A DNA stretch of 13,550 nt from an uncultured Chlorobiales bacterium (lineage in GTDB: Bacteria > Bacteroidota > Chlorobiia > Chlorobiales > Chlorobiaceae), in contig CAIUQW010000178.1 of NCBI GenBank assembly GCA_903901395.1, positions 1-13,550 of the forward strand. The letters run 5' to 3'. Positions within the stretch are counted from its first letter, which is position 1; the number at the start of each line of letters is the position of its first letter. The notes under the pieces are model-generated. The model was not told where the DNA came from, searched no databases, and worked only from the letters and a program-made list of their open reading frames with translations. Of this stretch, positions 5,606 to 12,671 are shown one piece after another. The translations under genes were made by a program, and so were the position numbers.

Positions 5606-6145
5606 TTATTTTATTTTATTTATGTCTCGAATAAAATATTCTTTGAATAAAACAAAATGATCTCCCTCATCGATATGCACCCTTACTTTTGCACAATAAC
5701 AATCTTTTTGTTTCAACAAAGTTACCGATCCCGGCAAAAAAGAAAATCGTGTATCATTACTCATTTTAGCAGCGTCTTTCTTGAATTCCCGACTTTTAAC
5801 AAACAACTCGATAATCCTGTCATCACTTAAACGTCCATTATTTTTTGCAAAGCAATCATTGATGCCAACCAGCAAAAACAGATGAAAACAGCACGCTATC
5901 ACCAACAAAAAAGATCGACTTGACTTGTGTTCGCCACATACGCGACGCGAAAAGTCGCGCCCCTTATCACATGCTTGCAGAGAGTGATTTTGGATGCGAT
6001 TGTTCTGGGTGTTGCCGGGCATCTTCATATCCGTAAATCTGAACAGGGTTTCGGGGAAAGTTTCAGATAATGAACTGACAGCATCCCTTACGGAAGCACC
6101 GAATGATTCGTTATGTCTCCGAAAGAATAAACCGGATGCTATCAC
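5606..6145 (-). CDS. Unrecognised small protein with a hydrophobic export or anchor segment
   Basis: I do not recognise the family. The open frame of up to 179 codons begins at a GTG (6145); other starts at ATGs near codons 40 and 42, or at TTG/GTG near codon 85, are possible. The hydrophobic stretch SFLLVIACCFHLFLLVGI (about 83-100), followed by NDCFAKNNG, looks like a signal peptide or membrane anchor. The rest, about 75 residues, is a small polar domain with SDDRIIELFVKSREFKKDA, then CYCAKVRVHIDEGDHFVLFK. The 80 residues before the hydrophobic segment are polar, encoded by GC-richer DNA containing a hairpin, and look like dispersed-repeat sequence read in frame. The true gene may therefore start close to the hydrophobic segment. 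Same strand as the LprI-like gene; the pair may be functionally linked, which is inference only. Confidence 0.5.
   Translation of the reverse strand: MIASGLFFRRHNESFGASVRDAVSSLSETFPETLFRFTDMKMPGNTQNNRIQNHSLQACDKGRDFSRRVCGEHKSSRSFLLVIACCFHLFLLVGINDCFAKNNGRLSDDRIIELFVKSREFKKDAAKMSNDTRFSFLPGSVTLLKQKDCYCAKVRVHIDEGDHFVLFKEYFIRDINKIK
5941..5959. repeat. Small GC-rich inverted repeat inside the unrecognised gene
   Basis: CGCGAC (5941-5946) and GTCGCG (5954-5959) pair around the 7-base loop GCGAAAA. It lies in the doubtful 5' part of the 5606-6145 frame, in DNA GC-richer than its surroundings, and may mark a dispersed repeat. Confidence 0.5.
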
Positions 6146-6332
6146 TGTTTAATGAAAGATTTTTAGCTGGGAATTCCTGGTCACATGGTTCAGTTCTATA
6201 ATAATTCAATCTGCATCAGAAATTATATCGGTTTTTTTATGAAATGTACATAAAACTCGAAAAGTTGCATAGTATTTCTTCGACGTTGCCTGATAATGCT
6301 ACGCCGGAGAAACGTCTGGAGCGGTTAGTCGC

Positions 6333-6632
6333 TCAGTAGTAATCGTCTTCTCGCTGATGCCTCGCCGCGAGAATCGTGACGCTGTCGGCACTGTCGATTT
6401 CGTACAGCAGGACATAGCCCGATTGACTGAAGGGAATCAGCAGTTCGCGAATCAAGGGATTGTCCACAACTGCTTTCCGGCAACTGAACGGAAACTCGCG
6501 CAGAAACTCTATCCCTATTCTCACCGCCGTCAGCGCCTGTTCGGCGGCGTGCGTATCCTCCTGCAAAAGAAAGGTGTAGAGGCGGACAAGATCATCCTCG
6601 GCTTCGCGTGTAGAGCGGACATGGAAGCTCAT
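6333..6632 (-). CDS. ParE/RelE-superfamily toxin of a type II toxin-antitoxin pair
   Basis: A 99-residue protein with the compact ParE/RelE layout: an N-terminal strand (FHVRSTREAEDDLVRLYTFL), paired helices through EQALTAVRIGIEFLREFP, then the sheet segments RELLIPFSQSGYVLLYEI and VTILAARHQRED. ParE members poison DNA gyrase and RelE members cleave mRNA on ribosomes. The sequence looks closer to ParE, but the target cannot be read from it. Its ATG overlaps the antitoxin stop as ATGA (6629-6632), so the toxin is translationally coupled to its antitoxin, the usual order in which antitoxin comes first. Length is normal for the family and no damage is seen. Confidence 0.85.
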   Translation of the reverse strand: MSFHVRSTREAEDDLVRLYTFLLQEDTHAAEQALTAVRIGIEFLREFPFSCRKAVVDNPLIRELLIPFSQSGYVLLYEIDSADSVTILAARHQREDDYY

Positions 6633-6898
6633 GCCGGTTTCGCTTTGGCGTCGTTCAGCATCAGTTGAAGCCTGTCGAGCACCGCTCCGGCATCGACGTA
6701 CTCACCTGTCTCGATGGCGCGATCCCGCGAGGCGAGTCCGCGAGCGATAAACTCCTTCTGGCTGAGGCGACGTTCGATGTTTGTTCTCAGCGACTCCTCG
6801 ATGAATGACGAGAGCGTCTCGCCTTCACGCAAGACTCCTTCCGCCGCCTTGCGAAGCTCCGGCTCGACCCGCAGCGACGGCAGCGATGCACTTTTCAT
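6629..6898 (-). CDS. Antitoxin of the ParE-type pair (YlcI/YnfO-like)
   Basis: An 89-residue protein beginning MKSASLPSLRVEPELRKAAE, with LREGETLSSFIEESLRTNIE near residues 23-42. A strand followed by two helices is the arrangement of ribbon-helix-helix antitoxins that bind their own operator. The tail (RDRAIETGEYVDAGAVLDRL) would wrap the toxin. From memory it resembles proteins annotated YlcI/YnfO family found beside ParE toxins. The start at 6898 is chosen because upstream in-frame starts, up to 7006, would read through the palindromic operator and a repeat hairpin and add unrelated sequence. No strong ribosome-binding site is visible. It overlaps the toxin start by four bases. A perfect 7-bp inverted repeat lies 26 bases upstream. 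Confidence 0.83.
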   Translation of the reverse strand: MKSASLPSLRVEPELRKAAEGVLREGETLSSFIEESLRTNIERRLSQKEFIARGLASRDRAIETGEYVDAGAVLDRLQLMLNDAKAKPA

Positions 6899-6924
6899 AT
6901 TGGCGTTGGTTAGGTGGTGATGCG

Positions 6925-6941
6925 TTGCATTTGCAATGCAA
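6925..6941 (-). promoter_or_regulatory. Candidate operator of the toxin-antitoxin operon
   Basis: TTGCATT (6925-6931), spacer TGC, AATGCAA (6935-6941): a perfect 7-bp inverted repeat. It lies between the predicted -10 box and the antitoxin start, where a self-repressing antitoxin would be expected to bind. Confidence 0.6.
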
Positions 6942-6968
6942 ATTATCATTTTCCGGACGATCATCCAA
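6942..6968 (-). promoter_or_regulatory. Candidate promoter of the toxin-antitoxin operon
   Basis: On the minus strand TTGGAT (6963-6968) and GATAAT (6942-6947) lie 15 bases apart, a slightly short spacing for a sigma-70-type promoter. The -10 box abuts the inverted repeat at 6925-6941, so bound antitoxin would block transcription. Confidence 0.45.
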
Positions 6969-6976
6969 CCGTCAAA

Positions 6977-6996
6977 GGGCGCACGCCATGCGCCCC
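6977..6996. repeat. GC-rich hairpin in the antitoxin-menB intergenic region (REP-like)
   Basis: GGGCGCA (6977-6983) pairs perfectly with TGCGCCC (6989-6995) around the 5-base loop CGCCA. It recalls the short 'GGGCGCA..TGCGCCCC' dispersed palindromes seen in many genomes (memory, not searched). Read on the minus strand, the stem is followed by TTTGA, so it might act as a weak terminator. The 213-base interval between antitoxin and menB holds this, the operator and promoter above, and no clear menB promoter. Confidence 0.55.
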
Positions 6997-7111
6997 TGCA
7001 ATTCATCCATCCTGCGTTTCTCGTAACTGAATGGGGATTGTTTATATTTGAACTCTTTTTTCCGCCATCAGGTCAAACAGATTTTTATCAACTACCATCG
7101 AGACTTCAGAT

Positions 7112-7933
7112 ATGAGCACCGTCAACTGGATTGCAGCCGGAGAGTTTTCCGACATTCTTTACCACAAGGCCGAGGGGATCGCCAAGATCACCATCAACCG
7201 ACCGGAGCGGCGCAATGCGTTTCGCCCGCAGACGGTGGATCAGATGATCGATGCGCTTCAGGATGCGCGGAACGACAGCCAGATTGGCGTCATCATTCTG
7301 ACCGGCCAGGGCGACCTCGCCTTCTGCTCCGGCGGCGACCAGAAGATTCGCGGCAATGCCGGATACGCCGACGAGAAAGGCGTCAACAAGCTCAACGTGC
7401 TCGACTTTCAGCGCGACATTCGCACCTGCCCGAAGCCGCTCATCGCGATGGTGGCGGGTTACGCCATCGGCGGCGGCCACGTGCTGCACATGCTCTGCGA
7501 TTTGACGATTGCTGCCGAGAACGCCCGCTTCGGCCAGACCGGCCCGAAGGTCGGTTCGTTCGACGGCGGCTGGGGCGCGAGCTATATGGCCCGTCTGGTC
7601 GGTCAGAAGAAGGCCCGCGAAATATGGTACCTCTGCCGCCAGTACAACGCGCAGGAGGCGCTCGACATGGGCCTCGTCAACACCGTCGTGCCGCTTGAAA
7701 GGCTCGAAGAGGAGACCGTGCAGTGGTGCCGCGAAATTCTCGCCAACTCGCCGCTCGCGATCCGCTGCCTGAAGGCCGCGCTGAACGCCGACTGCGACGG
7801 CCAGGCCGGTTTGCAGGAGCTTGCGGGCAACGCCACACTGCTCTACTACATGAGCGAGGAGGGGCAGGAGGGGCGCAACGCCTTCGTCGAGAAGCGTAAA
7901 CCCGATTTCAGCAAGTTCCCGAAACATCCGTGA
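7112..7933 (+). CDS. menB: MenB, 1,4-dihydroxy-2-naphthoyl-CoA synthase
   Basis: A 273-residue crotonase-fold enzyme that closes the second ring, turning o-succinylbenzoyl-CoA into DHNA-CoA. Visible are [14 protein letters not shown] at 28-41, the oxyanion segment FCSGGDQ at 71-77, the second oxyanion loop YAIGGGH at 117-123, and the MenB signature [15 protein letters not shown] at 141-155 containing the Ser149-Phe-Asp motif. [22 protein letters not shown] follows, and the tail [19 protein letters not shown] is also typical. Gly144 in QTG is where bicarbonate-dependent (type I) MenB has glycine; type II enzymes carry Asp. Full length, no damage. The ribosome-binding site is weak. The stop overlaps the menC GTG start (GTGA at 7930-7933), showing an operon with coupled translation. 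Confidence 0.97.
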   Translation: MSTVNWIAAGEFSDILYHKAEGIAKITINRPERRNAFRPQTVDQMIDALQDARNDSQIGVIILTGQGDLAFCSGGDQKIRGNAGYADEKGVNKLNVLDFQRDIRTCPKPLIAMVAGYAIGGGHVLHMLCDLTIAAENARFGQTGPKVGSFDGGWGASYMARLVGQKKAREIWYLCRQYNAQEALDMGLVNTVVPLERLEEETVQWCREILANSPLAIRCLKAALNADCDGQAGLQELAGNATLLYYMSEEGQEGRNAFVEKRKPDFSKFPKHP

Positions 7934-9021
7934 AGCCGCTTCATGCCGACATCTGCCGGTATGAAATGGATTTCACCGCGCCGGTCACCGTCCGCGGAGT
8001 GCTCCTCGCCAAACGCGAGGGGTTGCTCCTGCGGCTGAGATTCGGTGAGCAGCTCGCTTTCGGCGAAGTTGCTCCTCTGCCCGGCCTGCACGCCGAAACT
8101 CTCGACGAGGCCGCGCAAGCCCTCGCCACCTTCATTCCCGAACTTTCACGCCTCGAACGGAACTCGTCCGCCGACTGGCTTTGGCTGATCGGCGACGCGA
8201 CGTTGCCGCCGTCGGTGGCGACCGGCATCGAAATGGCGCTCATCAACCTCGAAGCGGTCGCGACCGGCTCGCTTCCGTCGTTTCCCGGCTCGTTCCCGCC
8301 AGCATCGAAAATTCCCGTCAACGCGCTGCTTGCCGGAGAGCCGAAATCCGCGCTCGACCGCGCCGCGCAACGCTACGCCGAGGGATTTCGCGCCTTCAAG
8401 CTGAAAGTGCGCAAAGGAGAACTCGACGAGGCCGTCGCGAGCATCCACGCATTTCACGAAGCGTTTGGCGGAAAAGCGGAGCTGCGGCTCGACGCGAACC
8501 AGTCGCTCGAACTCAAGGAGGCGGTCGTGTTCGGCAAAGCCCTGCCGCCGGGCTGCATCGCTTACATCGAGGAGCCGCTGAGGGACGCGGCGCTGATTCC
8601 TGAGTTTCACGCCGCCACCGGCCTGCCGTCGGCGCTCGACGAGTCGCTCTGGCAGCGCCCGGAGCTGCTCGGCGAAATCGGCTCCGCGCCGCTCGGAGCG
8701 CTCGTCATCAAGCCGAACTGCATCGGCGGCATCCGGAAATCGCTCGACCTCGCGGCAAAAGCGGGCCAAATGGGTTTGCAGGCGGTCTTCAGCTCGGCCT
8801 TCGAGAGCAGCGTCAGCCTCGGCATGTACGCGCTGATGGCCGCCGTATCGTCGCCAGCGCCGGCGGCATCGGGCCTCGACACGGCGAGCTTCCTCGCCAG
8901 CGACCTCACCGAAACGCCCTTCGCCGCGCCGGAGGGCTTCGCCGATCCCGCCGCCGCGTGGCGCGACAGCCTCTGCGTCAGACCCGAAATGATCCAAATC
9001 GTCGAGTCATGGACATTGTAG
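7930..9021 (+). CDS. menC: MenC, o-succinylbenzoate synthase
   Basis: A 363-residue enolase-superfamily enzyme that dehydrates SHCHC to o-succinylbenzoate. The catalytic set is intact: K-x-K in FKLKV (Lys157 and Lys159), metal ligands Asp188 in LRLDANQ, Glu214 in YIEEPL and Asp237 in SALDES, and Lys261 in LVIKPN. An N-terminal capping domain (about 1-125) precedes the barrel. The start is GTG at 7930 overlapping the menB stop by four bases; no later start keeps the N-terminal [14 protein letters not shown] segment with an equally good coupling position. Its 3' end overlaps menE by 13 bases. MenC proteins are divergent and can be confused with muconate-type enzymes or dipeptide epimerases, but position between menB and menE settles the role. 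Confidence 0.95.
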   Translation: MKPLHADICRYEMDFTAPVTVRGVLLAKREGLLLRLRFGEQLAFGEVAPLPGLHAETLDEAAQALATFIPELSRLERNSSADWLWLIGDATLPPSVATGIEMALINLEAVATGSLPSFPGSFPPASKIPVNALLAGEPKSALDRAAQRYAEGFRAFKLKVRKGELDEAVASIHAFHEAFGGKAELRLDANQSLELKEAVVFGKALPPGCIAYIEEPLRDAALIPEFHAATGLPSALDESLWQRPELLGEIGSAPLGALVIKPNCIGGIRKSLDLAAKAGQMGLQAVFSSAFESSVSLGMYALMAAVSSPAPAASGLDTASFLASDLTETPFAAPEGFADPAAAWRDSLCVRPEMIQIVESWTL

Positions 9022-10385
9022 CCCGAGCCGCGCAGAGTTTCGGCGACCAACCCGCGCTCATCACCGTCCAGCGAACCTGGACGTTTGTCGATCTCGACGC
9101 CGACACCGCGCGAATCGCCGCCGCATTCGAGGCGAGCGGCGTCCGGCGCGGCGAGATCGTGGCGCTTGTCGCGCCGAACAGCGCGGCGCTGATGCTCGCG
9201 CTGATGGCGCTCATGCGCATGGGTGCGGTCGCCGCGCCGGTGAACCACCGCTTTCCGGCAAGCCACATCGAGGGCGTGATCGCGCGGCTGAAGTCGAAGA
9301 TGGCGCTGGACGAGCCGAAGCTCGAAGCCTTCGTCGCCGACGCGCTTTCGTGGACGGACGCAAGCTTCACCGCCTCAACGGAGATGCAGCGCCGGGTCTC
9401 GATCATCCACACCTCGGCCAGCTCCGGCATGCCGAAAGCGGCGATGCACTCATTCTCGAATCACTGGCACAGCGCGATGGGTTCTGCGGCGAATCTGCCC
9501 TTCGGGCCGGGCGACTGCTGGCTGCTTTCGCTGCCGCTCTACCACGTCGGCGGCTACTCGATGCTCTTCAAATGCCTGCTTGGTGGCGGCGCGCTTGCCG
9601 TGCCATCGCCGGAAGCTTCGCTCGCCGAATCGCTCGCGAGCTTACCGGTCACGCACCTCTCGCTGGTGCCGACGCAGCTCTACAGGATGCTCCGCGCCGA
9701 CGGCGGCCCGGAGCGCTTGCGACGCCTCAAAGCCTTGCTTCTCGGTGGCAGCGCTGTTTCAGAACCGCTGCTTCGCGAAGCTATCCGCGAAAAAATTCCT
9801 CTCTACCTCACCTACGGCTCGACCGAAATGAGCACGCAGATCACAACCTCGCCAACGCCCGTCACCTCGGCACAGGGCGATAGCGGCGTCGTGCTGCCGT
9901 ACCGGGAAGTCGCGATTGCAGCGGACGGCGAAATCCTCGTCAAAGGCGAGAGCCTCTTCATGGGCTATCTCGATGATGGAGCATTGCGTGAGGTGCGGGA
10001 TGCGGCGGGCTGGTTCCACACCGGCGACATGGGCGAGCTGTCGGAAGATGGGCGATTGACGGTGCTCGGAAGGAAGGACAGCATGTTCATCTCGGGCGGC
10101 GAAAACATCCATCCCGAAGAGATCGAGAAAGCGCTCTGCTCAATAGAAGGTATCGAGGAGGCCGTGGTGGTTCCCGCGCCGGATGCCGAGTACGGCATGA
10201 GACCGGTGGCGTGGATCAAAGCCGGAAACAACGCGCCCGGCGATGCGGCAATCACCGCCAGCCTGAAAAGCTCGCTCGGGAGGCTCAAAACGCCGGTGGC
10301 GCTGCATCGCGTTCAGGAGTGGCGAACCATCCCCGGTTCAGCCAAAATCGACCGAAGCTGGTATCGCAAGCTGGGTAAGCATTAA
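9009..10385 (+). CDS. menE: MenE, o-succinylbenzoate-CoA ligase
   Basis: A 458-residue ANL-superfamily ligase that adenylates o-succinylbenzoate and joins it to CoA. Motifs in order: the P-loop-like TSASSGMPKA at about 135-144 (usual form TSGTTGxPKG), YGSTEMST near 269-276, the adenylate-binding FHTGDMG near 336-342, the hinge GRKDSMFISGGENIHPEEIE from about 354, and the C-terminal PGSAKIDR whose Lys near 446 is the adenylation lysine. The start at 9009 lies inside menC, overlapping it by 13 bases; the other in-frame start, 8958, would add 17 residues encoded by menC sequence. The P-loop has Ala-Ser in place of Gly-Thr and ends PKA rather than PKG, a conservative variant. It ends 2 bases before a hairpin that probably terminates the men transcript. 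Confidence 0.95.
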   Translation: MDIVARAAQSFGDQPALITVQRTWTFVDLDADTARIAAAFEASGVRRGEIVALVAPNSAALMLALMALMRMGAVAAPVNHRFPASHIEGVIARLKSKMALDEPKLEAFVADALSWTDASFTASTEMQRRVSIIHTSASSGMPKAAMHSFSNHWHSAMGSAANLPFGPGDCWLLSLPLYHVGGYSMLFKCLLGGGALAVPSPEASLAESLASLPVTHLSLVPTQLYRMLRADGGPERLRRLKALLLGGSAVSEPLLREAIREKIPLYLTYGSTEMSTQITTSPTPVTSAQGDSGVVLPYREVAIAADGEILVKGESLFMGYLDDGALREVRDAAGWFHTGDMGELSEDGRLTVLGRKDSMFISGGENIHPEEIEKALCSIEGIEEAVVVPAPDAEYGMRPVAWIKAGNNAPGDAAITASLKSSLGRLKTPVALHRVQEWRTIPGSAKIDRSWYRKLGKH

Positions 10386-10387
10386 AT

Positions 10388-10422
10388 CCTATAGGACTTA
10401 TACGACCTGTAAGTCCTACAGG
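10388..10422. terminator. Inverted repeat between convergent menE and the parAB-dapB unit
   Basis: CCTATAGGACTTA (10388-10400) pairs with TAAGTCCTACAGG (10410-10422) with one mismatch around the 9-base loop TACGACCTG; the inner 9 bp are perfect. It starts 2 bases after the menE stop, while genes from the other side converge on it, so a two-way terminator is likely. The U-tracts are weak in both directions. The GGACTTATACGACCTGTAAG pattern also resembles a dispersed repeat seen in several bacterial genomes (memory, unverified). Confidence 0.6.
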
Positions 10423-10454
10423 CAAGAAAAAATCGAAGACAATTCTGCCAACCC

Positions 10455-10969
10455 TCACGATTTCCTCGCCTGCCGCTTCAGCACGAACACCGTCAGGCGA
10501 CCGCCAAGTCCGGCGAAGGGGGCGTAAAACATTCCGGTCAATACCATGCTCATCGCAAGATCAAAGAGGGAAATATCTTTCTGTTCGGTCACGACCGCAA
10601 GCATCTGCTGGAAGGTTGGAGCCTCTTCAGGAGCCATGCGGCTCGCCCATGCAACCAGAAATTTGAGGCTTTCGAGCCCCGGAATGTAACCGAACGCGTC
10701 TCAAGCAGGTATGCAACGAGCACGGAAAGCACTCCGCCGACCAGACCGCTCATCGCTCCAAGCACGAACGCCTCGCCAGACTCCAGCCGTATCTGATGGT
10801 GCATGATGTAGTACCAGGCCGCCGCCGATCCTGAGGCGATGATACCAGCAAAAAACAGTGCGTTGATCAATGTCAGATAGGGCAGTGTCGTCGTCAGCAC
10901 GAGCACCGCCGCGCCGAGAAGCAGCGCGGTCACTTTCGACGGACGCCCCGGTACAGTTTCGGCTCCCAT
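10455..10969 (-). pseudogene. Small multi-pass membrane protein, frameshifted
   Basis: Two overlapping frames make up one protein of about 171 residues if a single base is restored. The upstream frame starts at ATG 10969, 3 bases after the dapB stop, and runs through GLVGGVLSVLVAYLLET near 10700. It then continues wrongly into a basic tail. The other frame picks up as FGYIPGLESLKFLVAWASR and runs to the stop at 10455. One missing T (minus strand) in CGTTCGG near 10692-10697 would join them as LLET-R-FGYIPG. Hydrophobic segments at roughly 12-30, 33-55, 66-88 and 138-163 predict four membrane helices; a soluble loop (APEEAPTFQQMLAVVTEQ) precedes the last. I do not recognise the family. A sequencing error is as likely as real decay because both halves keep sensible coding character. 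Confidence 0.72.
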
Positions 10970-10972
10970 CGT

Positions 10973-11722
10973 TCAGGCGGAAAAAAGATCGTTCAGAAAA
11001 TCATCCATCGTGTAGAAGCCCGGCGACGCTGCGTGGCGCTGGACGAGCCATTCGGCGGCGCGAACCGCGCCCGAGGCGAATCCGGCGCGATTTTTGGCCG
11101 TGTGGGTCAGCTCGATGGTGTCGGACTCGGAGTCGATGATCGCCGAGTGGACGCCGAAGACCGAGCCGAGACGGATCGAGGCGACCTGCAACTCGTCGTT
11201 CTGCAACTTCCTGCCGTCTTCGAGTTCAGGCACGACGGCGCGTTTGCGCGGATTTGACCGCAGAATCTCCTCGGCGGCCTTGATCGCCGTGCCGCTCGGA
11301 AAGTCCGCCTTGCCGGTGTGGTGCTGCTCCGAGAGCGCGATGTCGAACTGCTCGAAGGGCGCGATCAGCCTCGCGGCCTCGCGGAGCGTGCGGAAGAAGA
11401 TGTTGACGCCAAGCGAGTAGTTGGCGGAGTAGAAGAGGGACGCGCCTTCCGCGGCCACCATCTCGCGAACCTGCGGCATGGCGTCGTCCCAGCCGGTGGT
11501 GCCCACCACGACCGGCACGCCGGAAGCGACCAGCGCCGGATAGTTAGCGAGAAACGCGCTTCTGACGGTAAAGTCGATGATGACATCCGATCCGCTGAAA
11601 GCGGCGGCGTCGATGGTGTCGTTGACATCGAGCACGCGGTTGATGACGTGCGTTCCCGACGCGGCGACAACGTCGGCTATCTGACGGCCCATGCGGCCAT
11701 TACCGACCAATGTGATATTCAT
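10973..11722 (-). CDS. dapB: DapB, 4-hydroxy-tetrahydrodipicolinate reductase
   Basis: A 249-residue NAD(P)H-dependent reductase of the diaminopimelate pathway, supplying lysine and the peptidoglycan cross-link precursor. The dinucleotide-binding GNGRMGR is at 7-13. DFTVRSA near 50-56 and GTTGW at 74-78 line the cofactor site. The catalytic [16 protein letters not shown] is at 131-146, with His134-His135, Lys138 and the SGT substrate loop. Length and motifs are normal, although Q-H-H-T-G-K differs from the H-H-R-x-K form of E. coli. The start at 11722 begins right at the Rossmann strand; the upstream ribosome-binding site is modest (AGAGATC). parB ends 45 bases upstream on the same strand, so dapB is probably cotranscribed with parA and parB. 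Confidence 0.97.
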   Translation of the reverse strand: MNITLVGNGRMGRQIADVVAASGTHVINRVLDVNDTIDAAAFSGSDVIIDFTVRSAFLANYPALVASGVPVVVGTTGWDDAMPQVREMVAAEGASLFYSANYSLGVNIFFRTLREAARLIAPFEQFDIALSEQHHTGKADFPSGTAIKAAEEILRSNPRKRAVVPELEDGRKLQNDELQVASIRLGSVFGVHSAIIDSESDTIELTHTAKNRAGFASGAVRAAEWLVQRHAASPGFYTMDDFLNDLFSA

Positions 11723-11767
11723 GATCTCTGCTTGTTCTTGAAATTCTGGTTGTTGGTTCAGGCGCGT

Positions 11768-12649
11768 TCACTGGCCGATAAGGTCGAGGATGCGGTCGAG
11801 GTCTTCGCCTGAAAAATATTTGATGTGAATCTCGCCCTGTCCGCCCTTCTTTTCAACAAGGCTGACTTTGGTGGCGAGCCGCTCGCGGAGCTGGCTTTCG
11901 ATCTGGCCAAGCTGGAATGCGCGCGGTTCGGGCGTCGCCTTCGGCTTGGGCTTGTCCTTGAACATATTGTTGACGAGCGCTTCGGTCTGGCGCACCGAAA
12001 GCTGATGCGATACGATCTGCCGCCACACCTTGATCTGGAGGTGCTCGCTTGGCAGGTTGATGAGCGCGCGGGCGTGGCCGGAGGAGATTTCGCGCGAACG
12101 GATGCTCTCCTGAATCTGGCGCGGAAGCTTCAGGAGACGCAGGAAATTGGCGACCGTGGAGCGGTTCTTGCCCACCTTCTGAGCCACTTCGTCCTGCGTG
12201 AGGTTGCACTTGGTGACGAGGCTGCGGAGGGCGAGCGCCACCTCGATGGCGTTGAGGTCTTCGCGCTGGATGTTCTCGATGAGCGCCATTTCGAGCTTGC
12301 TGGCGTCTTCGCGAGCCTCGATGACGTAGGCGGGAATGAATTTGAATCCGGCGGATTTGACCGCGCGAAGCCGTCGTTCGCCGCTGATGAGCAGGTAGCT
12401 GTCGCCATCGCGGCAGACCGTCACCGGCTGGATCACGCCATTTTCGATGATCGTGTTGCGCAGCTCTTCAAGCGCCTCCTCCTCGAAGGTCTGGCGCGGC
12501 TGGAATGGATTGACTCTGATTTGCTCGACCGGCAGGCTGCCAATCGCGCCCTCCGGCATCTTTTCTGTTTCCTCTGCTTTTTCGGCGGCTGCAAACCCCT
12601 CTTCGGAGATCAGTGCTTTCAGCCCCCTCCCCAGTGCTTTTTTCGACAT
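11768..12649 (-). CDS. parB: ParB/Spo0J chromosome-partitioning protein
   Basis: A 293-residue ParB. The N-terminal KKALGRGLKALIS (3-15) is the ParA-contacting peptide seen in chromosomal ParBs. IRVNPFQPRQTF at 44-55 and GERRLRAVKSAG at 90-101 (the CTP-binding arginine patch) are followed by ENIQREDLNAIE at 125-136. The helix-turn-helix (LTQDEVAQKVGKNRSTVANFLRLL, about 150-173) reads parS, and a C-terminal dimerisation domain ends LDRILDLIGQ. It loads on parS as a sliding CTP clamp and works with ParA in origin segregation. The start at 12649 is chosen because it gives the conserved MSKKALGRGL; the longer frame adds 36 residues overlapping parA. It lies 22 bases after the parA stop. No parS-like 16-mer (family consensus TGTTTCACGTGAAACA) was noticed in the window. 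Confidence 0.97.
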   Translation of the reverse strand: MSKKALGRGLKALISEEGFAAAEKAEETEKMPEGAIGSLPVEQIRVNPFQPRQTFEEEALEELRNTIIENGVIQPVTVCRDGDSYLLISGERRLRAVKSAGFKFIPAYVIEAREDASKLEMALIENIQREDLNAIEVALALRSLVTKCNLTQDEVAQKVGKNRSTVANFLRLLKLPRQIQESIRSREISSGHARALINLPSEHLQIKVWRQIVSHQLSVRQTEALVNNMFKDKPKPKATPEPRAFQLGQIESQLRERLATKVSLVEKKGGQGEIHIKYFSGEDLDRILDLIGQ

Positions 12650-12671
12650 ATACTCTCGATTAACCGGCCAC

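Noticed and set aside
6146..6332. TATAAT-containing stretch (near 6197) as a plus-strand promoter
   Set aside because: The -35 match is poor and it would drive transcription against the toxin gene with no plus-strand gene following.
8146..8997. 283-codon minus-strand frame opposite menC
   Set aside because: Arg-rich shadow of a gene with all its catalytic residues; no domain or start signal of its own.
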